Shown: positions 35,182 to 42,679 of the stretch, piece by piece
How positions within the stretch are numbered: the first letter of the stretch is position 1
Layout: every line of letters starts with the position of its first letter
Assembly (NCBI RefSeq): GCF_026547205.1
Contig: NZ_CP106877.1
Location: forward strand, 124,001-188,000
Direction: 5' to 3'
Origin: Fervidibacillus halotolerans
Lineage (GTDB): Bacteria; Bacillota; Bacilli; Bacillales; Caldibacillaceae
Length of the DNA: 64,000 nt
Notes under the pieces: model-generated
Databases searched by the model: none
Seen by the model: the letters and a program-made list of their open reading frames with translations, nothing else
What the model was told of the DNA's origin: nothing
Made by a program: the position numbers and the translations under genes

Positions 35182-36735
35182 TTACACCTCCTCGCTTTTC
35201 ATAAACATCTTTAACATTCTTTGGGTGACGGTAAATCCGCCGAATATGTTAATTGACGCAATTAAGATTCCAAGGAAAGAGATAATCTGAACCACGGTAA
35301 TTGAACTAATAATCTGCAATAATGCGCCTACGATAATAATTCCGGAGATCGCATTTGTTACAGACATTAATGGAGTGTGTAAAGCATGGGTCACATTCCA
35401 AACAACGTAATATCCAGCCACGATGGCAAGGGCAAAAACCGTTAAATGGGATAAAAATTCAGGTGGTGAAACTTGTCCTAACCAAAGGATGAAAGCGATA
35501 GCTAGAATGCCAAATGTGAATTTTAATTTTGTTCGACTCTTTTTTTTCGAAGGAGGCGTGGTTGGCTCTTCTTTTTTCTCTTCTTTCTTTTCTGCCTTTA
35601 CAGAGACGCTAATGGCAGGTGGTGGATACGTGATGTTTCCTTCTTTTAACACACACATGTGTCGCAAAATTTCATCGTTAAAATCAATATCGATTTCTCC
35701 ATTTTTTTCTTTAGAGAGTAATTTTGTTAAATTGACGAGGTTGGTCGCATACATTTCAGATGATTGTGCCGGTAGTCGCGCAGGTAAATCGGTGTATCCT
35801 AAAACCTTTACCCCATTATCGGTGACGATTTTTTTCCCAGGTGCCGTATATTCACAGTTACCTCCAGCTGATGCGGCCATATCAACAATGACCGAACCAG
35901 GCTTCATACTATCGACCATTTCTTTCGTAATTAATATAGGTGCTTTTTTTCCTTGAACGAGTGCCGTTGTGATAATAATGTCAACTTCCTTCGCTTGTTC
36001 GAAGAAAAGTTTTTTCTCTGCTTCTAGAAATTCCTTCGACATAACTTTTGCATATCCAGTAGAGGTGGAAGCATCTTCTTGCTCAGCAAACTCTAATTTT
36101 AAAAATTCTCCACCCATTGATTCAATTTGTTCCGCCACTTCTAGACGGGTATCAAAGGCACGAACTATCGCACCTAAGGACTTGCTCATACCAATTGCTG
36201 CTAATCCGGCGACACCTGCACCGATCACCAGTACTTTCGCTGGAGGAACCTTCCCTGCGGCGGTAATTTGTCCATTGAGAAATCGACCAAATTCATGAAG
36301 GGCCTCGGTAACGGCTCTGTATCCGCCAATATTTGCCATGGAGGATAATGCATCCATCGATTGGGCCCGGGAGATTCGTGGAACCATGTCCATTGCCAGA
36401 ACATTGATGTTTCTTTCAGCAAGTTTTTCGACGAGTTCTTTGTTTTGAGCAGGATATAAAAAGCTGACTAAAGTTGATCCCTCTTTTAATTTCGTTATTT
36501 CTTCTTCTAAAGGTGGATTCACCTTATATATAACATCGCATTGATACACTTCATCCGCTTGAACAATTTCCGCTCCCGATGCTATATATTGGTCGTCGTT
36601 AAAACTTGCCTCCTTCCCTGCACCCGACTCAACGGCTACATCGAAGCCGAGTTTTTTTAGTTTGCTAACGGATTTCGGAGTTGCTGCAACGCGGGTTTCT
36701 CCTTCAATCCGTTCCTTCGGGATCCCTATTCTCAT
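35182..36735 (-). CDS. pntA: NAD(P) transhydrogenase subunit alpha (fused alpha1/alpha2)
   Basis: A 517-residue alpha subunit. The NAD(H)-binding domain I runs to about residue 380 ([20 protein letters not shown] at the start, [20 protein letters not shown] as the dinucleotide fold, then the RQD-loop region). A Lys/Glu/Pro linker ([17 protein letters not shown]) follows and then four hydrophobic segments of the membrane part. Alpha1 and alpha2 are thus fused, as in E. coli, unlike the split form of some bacteria. I chose the ATG at 36735 with GGAAGGGAG; the ATG at 36777 lacks a site. A Rex/Fnr-like palindrome lies upstream at 36972. Confidence 0.95.
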   Translation of the reverse strand: MRIGIPKERIEGETRVAATPKSVSKLKKLGFDVAVESGAGKEASFNDDQYIASGAEIVQADEVYQCDVIYKVNPPLEEEITKLKEGSTLVSFLYPAQNKELVEKLAERNINVLAMDMVPRISRAQSMDALSSMANIGGYRAVTEALHEFGRFLNGQITAAGKVPPAKVLVIGAGVAGLAAIGMSKSLGAIVRAFDTRLEVAEQIESMGGEFLKLEFAEQEDASTSTGYAKVMSKEFLEAEKKLFFEQAKEVDIIITTALVQGKKAPILITKEMVDSMKPGSVIVDMAASAGGNCEYTAPGKKIVTDNGVKVLGYTDLPARLPAQSSEMYATNLVNLTKLLSKEKNGEIDIDFNDEILRHMCVLKEGNITYPPPAISVSVKAEKKEEKKEEPTTPPSKKKSRTKLKFTFGILAIAFILWLGQVSPPEFLSHLTVFALAIVAGYYVVWNVTHALHTPLMSVTNAISGIIIVGALLQIISSITVVQIISFLGILIASINIFGGFTVTQRMLKMFMKSEEV

Positions 36736-37111
36736 ACTGATTCTCCCTTCCTTAAAAGGATTTTGAAAGCTTTTCATCCTGTCGATTCATCGGAAGTAAA
36801 TTGCATATAATTTTCCTATAATTATATTATATGGAATTTTTTCGCTCATTTCGTGGCAAATAAGTGACTAAAATTTTGAAATCATGTTTTATCTCTATTT
36901 TCCGCATATTTTTCATAATCATTTACATTTTGTGAACAATAATTTAATGGGATAAAAAAGATGTGTTAGTATGTGAAATAAAGCACATAAACAAATGGTA
37001 TTTTTTCAGGAAATAATCGTCCATAGTAAGGATGTACTATGTTCAAGGAAAAGGTGTTCTACAATCTGATGGATTGTTTCTAAATCCAATTTTATGACCT
37101 TTCCAAATAAA
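36736..37111. other. Upstream region of pntAB
   Basis: Non-coding. It contains AT-rich -10-like sequence (TATAATATAATTATAG on the minus strand near 36830) and the redox-type palindrome at 36972-36987. Confidence 0.5.
36972..36987. promoter_or_regulatory. Fnr/Rex-type operator upstream of pntAB
   Basis: TGTGAAATAAAGCACA within TATGTG...CACATA, one mismatch from a perfect palindrome. It resembles the site at 27662. Regulation of a transhydrogenase by the NADH sensor Rex or by Fnr would be physiologically sensible. It is 237 bases upstream of the start codon, which is far for a repressor. Confidence 0.45.
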
Positions 37112-37151
37112 AGCCCCAAGAATGTTGAAATTGAACATTCCTGGGTCTTGT
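37112..37151 (-). terminator. Terminator downstream of the aldehyde dehydrogenase relic
   Basis: Stem with AAGAATGTT / AACATTCCT core and flanking CCC / GGG pairs. On the minus strand it is followed by TTTTATTT. It is preserved although the gene above it is broken. Confidence 0.75.
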
Positions 37152-37181
37152 AATTGTTAGGAGATAAAGGAAAAAAATCAA

Positions 37182-37753
37182 TTATTTGTAAAATCCGATC
37201 GGTTTTTCGTTTAAGTTAATAAAAATGTTTTTCGTTTGTGTATATGCATTAAGGATAGAAGGGGAAGTTCCAAGGTATAATTTGTCCTACAACGCCAATA
37301 GGTTCTTTTAAATTAATGGTTAATGTATGTTCGTCCAATTGTTTGGCTGTTCCTTCTTCAGAACGGATGACACCAGCGAAATATCGGAAATGATTTGCAG
37401 CAAGGGGTACGTCGACTTTGCTTGTTTCTCGGATTGGTTTTCCATTATCTAACGTTTCAACGGTTGCTAAATAATCGGTATTTTCGTCGATTAAATCGGC
37501 TATTTTTAGCAGGATATTGCTACGTTCAACAATGCTTGTTTTCCTCCAAGTTTCCAATGCTTTTGTTGCAGCGGCTACAGCCCGATCCACATCTTCATTA
37601 CTAGCATCCACGATTTGAGCAAGTGCTTCACCGTTTCCCGGATTGTAGCTCGTCATTGTTTTTTCGCTTGTTTCTTTCTACCCATTGACCGTCGATATAC
37701 AACTTATAACTCGAATTCATTCTCGCTTTAACTTGTTGGACATCCATGCTCAT
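37182..37753 (-). pseudogene. Aldehyde dehydrogenase with large internal deletion and N-terminal frameshift
   Basis: A NAD-dependent aldehyde dehydrogenase relic. The start (ATG 37753 after AGAGGG) encodes SSYKLYIDGQWVE. A frameshift then moves to the frame YNPGNGEALAQIVDASNEDV that runs to GVVGQIIPWNFPF at about 37260. There the frame jumps directly to the authentic C-terminus LNAYTQTKNIFINLNEKPIGF, ending at 37182. Roughly 155 N-terminal and 23 C-terminal residues remain. About 320 residues are missing, including the catalytic cysteine and glutamate and most of the NAD site. Ribosome site and terminator are intact, so the damage may be recent. Confidence 0.88.
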
Positions 37754-38055
37754 TTTTAAGCCCTCTTAAAATTTACCCCATGATTTAAGCGTTTCAATAT
37801 TTCTATTTTACAATAATTTTAAACTTAAGGATGAATCTTCACTTATTGTCCTAATAAATGTAAGTAAATTTGATTTTTAGTTAGAAAGCAAAGAAAAAAA
37901 TGGGTTTAACATTATACTAAAATATTTTTATTTAAATATTTTTATAAATTGATGTCATTTTTCCATGAAATGGAAATCCGCCTTACCAGTAAAGTTTCTA
38001 TTTAGGGTTAAAAACAGGATTGTTATGATACTCTGTTTTATTTTAAAAAAGGAGG

Positions 38056-38084
38056 TTGACTGTATCTTTGTATTAGTGTACTAT
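38056..38084 (+). promoter_or_regulatory. SigA promoter of the YtrA-like operon
   Basis: TTGACT (38056-38061), 17-base spacer, TACTAT (38079-38084). Upstream, 37754-38055 is AT-rich without a gene. Confidence 0.8.
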
Positions 38085-38100
38085 GTAATTAGTACACTAA
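38073..38100. promoter_or_regulatory. GntR (YtrA-type) operator
   Basis: Perfect inverted repeat TTAGTGTACTA-N6-TAGTACACTAA covering the -10 box. It has the GTGTA-type half sites expected for YtrA-subfamily regulators. The regulator gene is second in the operon. Confidence 0.85.
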
Positions 38101-38121
38101 ACTAAGTTAGGGGGTTGAAGT

Positions 38122-38886
38122 ATGACTCCATGGATTCATTTGACAAAAAAGGAATTGAGACTCGGTTTTCCTGCGTTTCTTTTTTCCATGATTGGATCAT
38201 TCGGGGTTTTTGTGCTGTGGTTTGTCCTTGGTATCGAATCTGGTTTTATTTGGGAAGGAATGATGATGTGGTCGGTACTTGCTATTTTGTTTAATTTTTT
38301 CTACTTAGTTTTTTATATGAGCTATAGTTTAAATGCTGAACGGAAACGAATGCACCTATGGCTTCATAATCCGCTGCCGACATACAAATTGTTGCTTGCC
38401 AAATTCGTTTCTGGTCTTTTTTATATGTTCATTTTCCTTTTTACCATCATCATTGTAATAGGGGTCTCCTATGGGAATGTGAATTTTTCCATGCAAATGG
38501 ATGATTGGAAAATGACTTTTTACCTATCGGTTGCTTACTATTTAATTTTCATTGTCTCAAATGGGTGGGGATTTACGTTCCTTTGGACGGTTTATATGTC
38601 TTTTATAAAATTCATTCATCCCTTTTTTAGTTTTGTATTGACGATTGTAATTCTTATGTTCCTATTTTGGATGATTGATTTATCATCCGTTCTATTTCAA
38701 TGGGGTGAAATCGAAAGTCATTTAATTACAGGTTTTGAGTTTACAGCTACAGAGGAAACATTTCATTTGAATTTTGGAGAAATACCGACAACATTTTATA
38801 TCGGCCACTTTATCGGGGCTTTGTTATTAATCCTGTTCTTCTTTATCGGAAGTGCTTGGATTCTTGATCGTAAAGTTGAGGTGTAG
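38122..38886 (+). CDS. ABC transporter membrane subunit of YtrA-type operon
   Basis: A 254-residue membrane protein with about six hydrophobic segments, beginning with a cytosolic TPWIHLTKKELRLGFPAFLF and a loop KRMHLWLHNPLPTYKLLLAKFVSG typical of YtrC/YtrD-like and ABC-2 permeases. It is the first gene after the operator at 38073 and is followed 3 bases later by the GntR gene. It should pair with the ATPase at 39266. In B. subtilis the analogous ytr operon responds to cell-wall antibiotics; the role here is inferred. Confidence 0.82.
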   Translation: MTPWIHLTKKELRLGFPAFLFSMIGSFGVFVLWFVLGIESGFIWEGMMMWSVLAILFNFFYLVFYMSYSLNAERKRMHLWLHNPLPTYKLLLAKFVSGLFYMFIFLFTIIIVIGVSYGNVNFSMQMDDWKMTFYLSVAYYLIFIVSNGWGFTFLWTVYMSFIKFIHPFFSFVLTIVILMFLFWMIDLSSVLFQWGEIESHLITGFEFTATEETFHLNFGEIPTTFYIGHFIGALLLILFFFIGSAWILDRKVEV

Positions 38887-38889
38887 CCA

Positions 38890-39273
38890 ATGAAATACAC
38901 ATTCCATTCACAAGAACCAATCTATGTGCAATTGGCTGAAATCATTAAGCGGAAAATCGTTCGTGGTGAATTGGAACCTGGTGTGAAGTTACCATCCGTT
39001 CGGGATATGGCGATTAATGCTGGTGTAAACCCGAATACCGTGCAGCGAACATATCGGGAATTAGAAGGAACGAAAATTGTAGAATCCAAGAGAGGCCAAG
39101 GAACATTTGTAACTGAAAATGAAAAAATCTTACATGAAATTCGAGAAGAAATGAAGACAAAGGAAGTATCTCGTTTTGTACGGAGTATGAGAGAAATGGG
39201 GTATTCGGAAATGGAAATGAAAGCAGGATTAGAAGCATATTTAGCGAAGAAATGGGGAGCGGATTATGATTGA
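38890..39273 (+). CDS. GntR family regulator, YtrA subfamily
   Basis: A 127-residue protein with an N-terminal winged helix: PIYVQLAEIIKRKIVRGELE, then PGVKLPSVRDMAINAGVNPN, TVQRTYRELEGTKIVESKRG, GTFV. A short C-terminal dimerisation tail follows, not a ligand domain. That is the YtrA layout. It should bind the palindrome at 38073-38100 and repress its own operon. It overlaps the ATPase gene by 8 bases (translational coupling). Confidence 0.92.
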   Translation: MKYTFHSQEPIYVQLAEIIKRKIVRGELEPGVKLPSVRDMAINAGVNPNTVQRTYRELEGTKIVESKRGQGTFVTENEKILHEIREEMKTKEVSRFVRSMREMGYSEMEMKAGLEAYLAKKWGADYD

Positions 39274-39955
39274 ACTGAGACAAGTAACGAAACGATATCG
39301 TAGAAAGATAGCATTAAATGAAGTGAACATAACTTTAACGCCAAGAAAAATTTACGGTTTGGTTGGTGAAAATGGAAGCGGTAAGTCCACGATGCTGAAA
39401 CTAATTGCTGGTCTGATTTACCCGACGCGAGGGGAAGTACTCGTTGACGGAAATCGGGTAGATCGCCGGGTATCTTCCGTCGTTTCCTTTTTGTCGGAGC
39501 TGGATGAATATTATTCATTTTTCAATGTAGAACAGACGATTGCTTTTTATCATAGCCAATTTCCGGATTTCGATCTAGAAAAGGCGAATGAAATGGTCAA
39601 ATTTATGAAACTTGATCGGAAAGCGAAATTGAAAGAGTTGTCCAAAGGGAATCGGGGACGTTTAAAGCTTGTGTTGTCCCTTTCTCGAAACGCCCCGATT
39701 ATTTTGATGGATGAACCGTTATCCGGACTCGATCCGATGGTTCGAAATTCGATCGTTAAAGGATTGATTTCTTTTATCGATATTGACAAGCAGCTCGTTC
39801 TGATTACGACCCATGAAATTCAAGAAATCGAAAATATTTTAGATGAAGTCATTGCAATCAAAGATGGAAAAATTATCGGACGCAAAGTCGTGGAACAACT
39901 TCGCGAACAAGAAAACGTTGGAATTGTCGATTGGTTGACGTCGATTTACGAATAA
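39266..39955 (+). CDS. ABC transporter ATP-binding protein of YtrA-type operon
   Basis: A 229-residue ATPase with Walker A GENGSGKST, a diverged signature LSKGNRGRLKLVL, Walker B PIILMDEPLSGLD and switch histidine in ITTHEIQEIE. It resembles YtrB-like ATPases. Operon position and overlap with the GntR gene make it the energy subunit of the permease at 38122. A bidirectional terminator follows at 39965. Confidence 0.9.
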   Translation: MIELRQVTKRYRRKIALNEVNITLTPRKIYGLVGENGSGKSTMLKLIAGLIYPTRGEVLVDGNRVDRRVSSVVSFLSELDEYYSFFNVEQTIAFYHSQFPDFDLEKANEMVKFMKLDRKAKLKELSKGNRGRLKLVLSLSRNAPIILMDEPLSGLDPMVRNSIVKGLISFIDIDKQLVLITTHEIQEIENILDEVIAIKDGKIIGRKVVEQLREQENVGIVDWLTSIYE

Positions 39956-39964
39956 GTATAAAAA

Positions 39965-40000
39965 AACTTGCCGCTCCCTTTCACTCGGATGCGGCAAGTT
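39965..40000. terminator. Bidirectional terminator
   Basis: Perfect stem AACTTGCCGC / GCGGCAAGTT. Ts follow on the plus strand and TTTTTTTAT on the minus strand. It serves the ATPase gene and probably once served the dehydrogenase relic at 40027. Confidence 0.85.
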
Positions 40001-40026
40001 TTGATTATTCATCGTATTTACATCGC

Positions 40027-40107
40027 TTAACGAATGATTTCCATCACTTGTTCATGGGTTGCTTTCCGCGGATTTGTTGCTGCTGTGGCATCTTTCATTG
40101 CATTTTT
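40027..40107 (-). pseudogene. C-terminal relic of an iron-containing alcohol dehydrogenase
   Basis: A 26-codon minus-strand frame NAMKDATAATNPRKATHEQV-MEIIR ends in TAA at 40027, just before a minus-strand terminator. The pattern A-x-x-D-x-x-x-x-x-NPR-x-x-x-x-E-x-V is characteristic of the end of iron-dependent (group III) alcohol dehydrogenases. Upstream of 40107 the homology stops. The rest of the gene has been deleted. Confidence 0.6.
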
Positions 40108-40365
40108 CGTTGATATAAAAATGATGTGATATTGTTCACAGTAAATCGATGGATCGAATATGGTAATAAATGAGGTAATTAGGTGGAAAATTCATTAAAG
40201 ATGGAAAGAAATTTTTGATCTTTCATTAATAATAATCCTAAATGCCTGTTTAACTACTATCAATACATACAAGCCCATTTATTTGATTTCAACGAAATAA
40301 TGATTTATATTAGTTGACGGGTCAATTATTTTCCGATTACTGAGTGGCAAAGGGAGGGTATTTAT
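40108..40365. other. Upstream region of the MarR/nitroreductase pair
   Basis: AT-rich non-coding. It contains the short palindrome TTGACGGGTCAA at 40314-40325, a candidate MarR operator, and the ribosome site AGGGAGGG at 40351. Confidence 0.5.
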
Positions 40366-40788
40366 ATAAAACTCGGTGAAGAAGAGCAAATCACCCAATA
40401 TTTATTTGAACTAAACAAACGGTATATGGCAAAATTTGAGCAGTGTACAGGAATTAGCAAAACTCGACTAGAAATTCTTCGATTGCTGTTGGAAGAAGAA
40501 AATGTTATCCAACGAGAACTGCAAAAAAAGGTAAACATTGATCCCGCAGCAATCACCAGGCATCTAAAACAATTGGAAGATCAAGGGATGATTATTCGAA
40601 GGAAAAATCCCGATGACCACCGTTTTTCTCTTGTCCATTTAACCGAAAAAGGGAAAGGGAGTATAGGTGCGTATTGTGAAGATAAAAAACGAGTCGTTTC
40701 CACTATCTTAAATGGTTTTACAGAACAAGAGAAAACCTTACTAGCTAATATGCTGAAACGTCTCTTAGACAATGTAAATCAATTATAG
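40366..40788 (+). CDS. MarR family regulator, apparently starting at ATA
   Basis: A MarR-type winged-helix regulator: ISKTRLEILRLLLEEENVIQ, RELQKKVNIDPAAITRHLKQLEDQGMI, then RRKNPDDHRFSLVHLTEKGK. From the first ATG (40426) the protein would lack helix 1. In the same frame an ATA codon at 40366 lies 7 bases after a near-perfect AGGGAGGG site. It gives the expected family start (x-KLGEEEQITQYLFELNKRY). The likely product is therefore 140 residues from a rare start codon, or a mutated ATG with weak expression. It precedes a nitroreductase gene by 29 bases and probably controls it. Confidence 0.85.
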   Translation: MKLGEEEQITQYLFELNKRYMAKFEQCTGISKTRLEILRLLLEEENVIQRELQKKVNIDPAAITRHLKQLEDQGMIIRRKNPDDHRFSLVHLTEKGKGSIGAYCEDKKRVVSTILNGFTEQEKTLLANMLKRLLDNVNQL

Positions 40789-40817
40789 CGAATTCATTAA
40801 GAAAAGGAGAATGCATC

Positions 40818-41453
40818 ATGAATAAAACTTTAGTCAATGATTTCAACAAGATTGTAACGGGACGCCGATCCATTCGAAAATATGATCCAACCGTGAAAAT
40901 TAGTCGAACAGAAATGAAGGAAATTCTAGAAAAAGCAACGTTGGCTCCTTCCTCTTTAAATATGCAGCCTTGGCGATTTGTCGTCATTGATACGGAGGAA
41001 GGAAAGGAAAAACTGGCATCCCTTGCCCCGGGAAATCTCACACAAGTACAAACGTCCGCTGCCGTAATTGCAGTTTTTGTTGATATGAAAAACGAAGAGT
41101 ATATTGAAACGATTTTTGATACGGCGGTGGAAAAAGGATATATGCCTGTTGATGTTCGGAACAGACAAGTAACAGGGATCAAAGGGTATATGGAAAACAT
41201 GACCTTTGAACAAAAAAAGGCGATGAACCTTATTGATGCTGGACTCGTTTCGATGCAACTAATGCTTGTAGCCCGTGCATACGGTTATGATACGAATCCA
41301 ATCGGCGGTTATGATAAGGAAAATATTGCAGAAACATTTGGTATAGATAAAGAAAGATATTATCCTGTTATGCTCATTTCAATTGGAAAAGCAGCTGAGG
41401 AAGGACACAAATCCGTCCGCCTCCCAGTCGATACAATTACCGAATGGAAATAA
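40818..41453 (+). CDS. Nitroreductase family FMN oxidoreductase
   Basis: A 211-residue nitroreductase-fold enzyme. The FMN-phosphate motif RRSIRKYDP is at about 17-25, APSSLNMQPWRFVVI at about 41-56 and the distal NPIGGYDKE at about 160. Such enzymes reduce nitroaromatics or quinones with NAD(P)H. The MarR partner suggests induction by electrophilic or quinone-like compounds, as in B. subtilis MarR/nitroreductase pairs. Ribosome site AAAAGGAG. A very strong terminator follows at 41459. Confidence 0.9.
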   Translation: MNKTLVNDFNKIVTGRRSIRKYDPTVKISRTEMKEILEKATLAPSSLNMQPWRFVVIDTEEGKEKLASLAPGNLTQVQTSAAVIAVFVDMKNEEYIETIFDTAVEKGYMPVDVRNRQVTGIKGYMENMTFEQKKAMNLIDAGLVSMQLMLVARAYGYDTNPIGGYDKENIAETFGIDKERYYPVMLISIGKAAEEGHKSVRLPVDTITEWK

Positions 41454-41458
41454 TAAAA

Positions 41459-41495
41459 GCGGGTCGAGGTTCCGGTTCCCTCGACCCGCTTTTTT
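41459..41495 (+). terminator. Terminator containing GGTTCCGGTTCC core
   Basis: Perfect 11-bp stem GCGGGTCGAGG / CCTCGACCCGC with TTCCGGTTC loop and six Ts. The stem-loop belongs to the hairpin family seen at 41507, 42051 and 42083. Confidence 0.92.
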
Positions 41496-41506
41496 GTTAT
41501 CCTATT

Positions 41507-42146
41507 GGGTCAAAGGAACCGGAACCTTGCCCCATTTTTAATGATTCCGTTCCTTTTTGGTTATTCTAATGAAAAAAGGAGTCGGGTATGATTTATGAAT
41601 AATGAAAATGTCATTAAAGAGCTAAACGAATTTTTACGAGGAATTTATATCGCTATTCACGGGTATGAACGATATATCCAACATGTGGAAGATCAAAAAA
41701 TAAAAGACTTGTTACAACAAATCCAACAAGATCATAAACAACATGCCATTCGGATTGCCGAACGGATACAAGATCTCGGCGGCGTTCCGGTAGAAGATGG
41801 TGGGATGAAAGGGATGATGGCCGATTGGATGATGCGGATGAAAGGCGCGGCGGATGACCCGAATTTTATTTTAAAAGATGCGATTCGTGGGGAAGAAAAT
41901 GGAATTCAAATGTCGGAAAAATTAGTTCGAGGCGATCTCGATAATCAATCTTTACAAATTGTTAAACAAGTTCTTGAAAGGGATCGGAAACATCTCCAGC
42001 AGTTACAACAGCATATTCAACCATAAAGGTACGATAATCAGGCCCGGGCTGGGTCGAAGGAACCGGAACCTCGACCCTGAGTGGGTCAAAGGAACCGGAA
42101 CCTCGACCCTGGGAACCTCGACCCTGGGAACCTCGACCCTGACCCT
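41507..42146. repeat. GGAACCGGAACC hairpin family flanking the ferritin-like gene
   Basis: Three further stem-loops of one type lie at 41507-41533, 42051-42078 and 42083-42110. In each, GGGTC(G/A)AAGG pairs with CCTYGMCCC around an AACCGGAA loop. The last is followed by a 15-bp unit (GGGAACCTCGACCCT) repeated in tandem at 42111-42125 and 42126-42140, plus a partial unit. All three share orientation; the terminator at 41459 is the reverse complement. Only the stretches outside 41595-42026 are repeats. Confidence 0.8.
41595..42026 (+). CDS. Ferritin-like four-helix protein
   Basis: A 143-residue, almost wholly helical protein. Carboxylate/histidine pairs are placed as in ferritin-like folds: ELNEFLRGIYIAIHGYERYI, then DHKQHAIRIAERIQDLGG, RGEENGIQMSEKL and VLERDRKHLQQLQQH. 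It resembles DUF2383-type ferritin-like proteins of Bacillus, some linked to spores or stress. Metal binding is likely but unproven. The ATG has AAAAAGGAG. It is flanked on both sides by hairpin repeats and ends with a terminator at 42165. Confidence 0.75.
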   Translation: MNNENVIKELNEFLRGIYIAIHGYERYIQHVEDQKIKDLLQQIQQDHKQHAIRIAERIQDLGGVPVEDGGMKGMMADWMMRMKGAADDPNFILKDAIRGEENGIQMSEKLVRGDLDNQSLQIVKQVLERDRKHLQQLQQHIQP

Positions 42147-42164
42147 TTCGCTGGAAAATAAGAG

Positions 42165-42202
42165 ACGGTTTTCGTCCATTTCTATGGATGGAAACCGTTT
42201 TT
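42165..42202 (+). terminator. Terminator of the ferritin-like gene
   Basis: Long stem ACGGTTTTCGTCCAT / ATGGATGGAAACCGT with a 4-base loop and five Ts. Confidence 0.9.
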
Positions 42203-42315
42203 GTGTTTGTAAGTAAATCGTGACAAGTGACTGTGATAAACCGTACTATGTATGTTTACAAAGACATATATATTATAAGTCGATTATGTTATTTACCATG
42301 TTCCGCTAAATCCTT

Positions 42316-42435
42316 TTGTCAATTGGTTTATGGCTATGTTTGATCATTTATGCAAGCTTTGCCGAGATGAAGCGCCTCGTGTTAAAAAAGGAGCGAAAAT
42401 GGTATAAAACGGAACGCTATCGAGAGGTTAGTTAA
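42316..42435 (+). CDS. Possible 39-residue membrane miniprotein or gene relic
   Basis: A frame from TTG 42316 reads a hydrophobic segment (SIGLWLCLIIYASFAEM) and a basic tail (KRLVLKKERKWYKTERYREVS). The composition is that of a single-pass membrane protein, but no Shine-Dalgarno precedes it. It may be the 3' end of a lost gene. The rest of 42203-42679 shows nothing else apart from the ribosome site of the hydrolase. Confidence 0.3.
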   Translation: MSIGLWLCLIIYASFAEMKRLVLKKERKWYKTERYREVS

Positions 42436-42679
42436 AAAATCATTAAAAATAGAATGGATGTATAATCGTCAGTCGAATCGTCGATTGACTTTTTTATGTT
42501 CTTACAAAAATAGAAAGAACTGGTACAAATTTGGTAAAATCAAAAAACCAAGAGGATCAAACATCATTTACCATCGGATACGTCTAAAGGACCATATCAT
42601 AATATGACTATTGGACCTTGAAGCTTTGCGAAGGTAATTGTATAAAGATTGGGAAATACGAGAAAGGGGAGAGAATGAA

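Noticed and set aside
41959..42216. 85-codon plus-strand frame ending after the hairpin repeats
   Set aside because: It runs through the end of the ferritin-like gene and the GGAACC repeats (repeated TSTLG residues), with no start signal.
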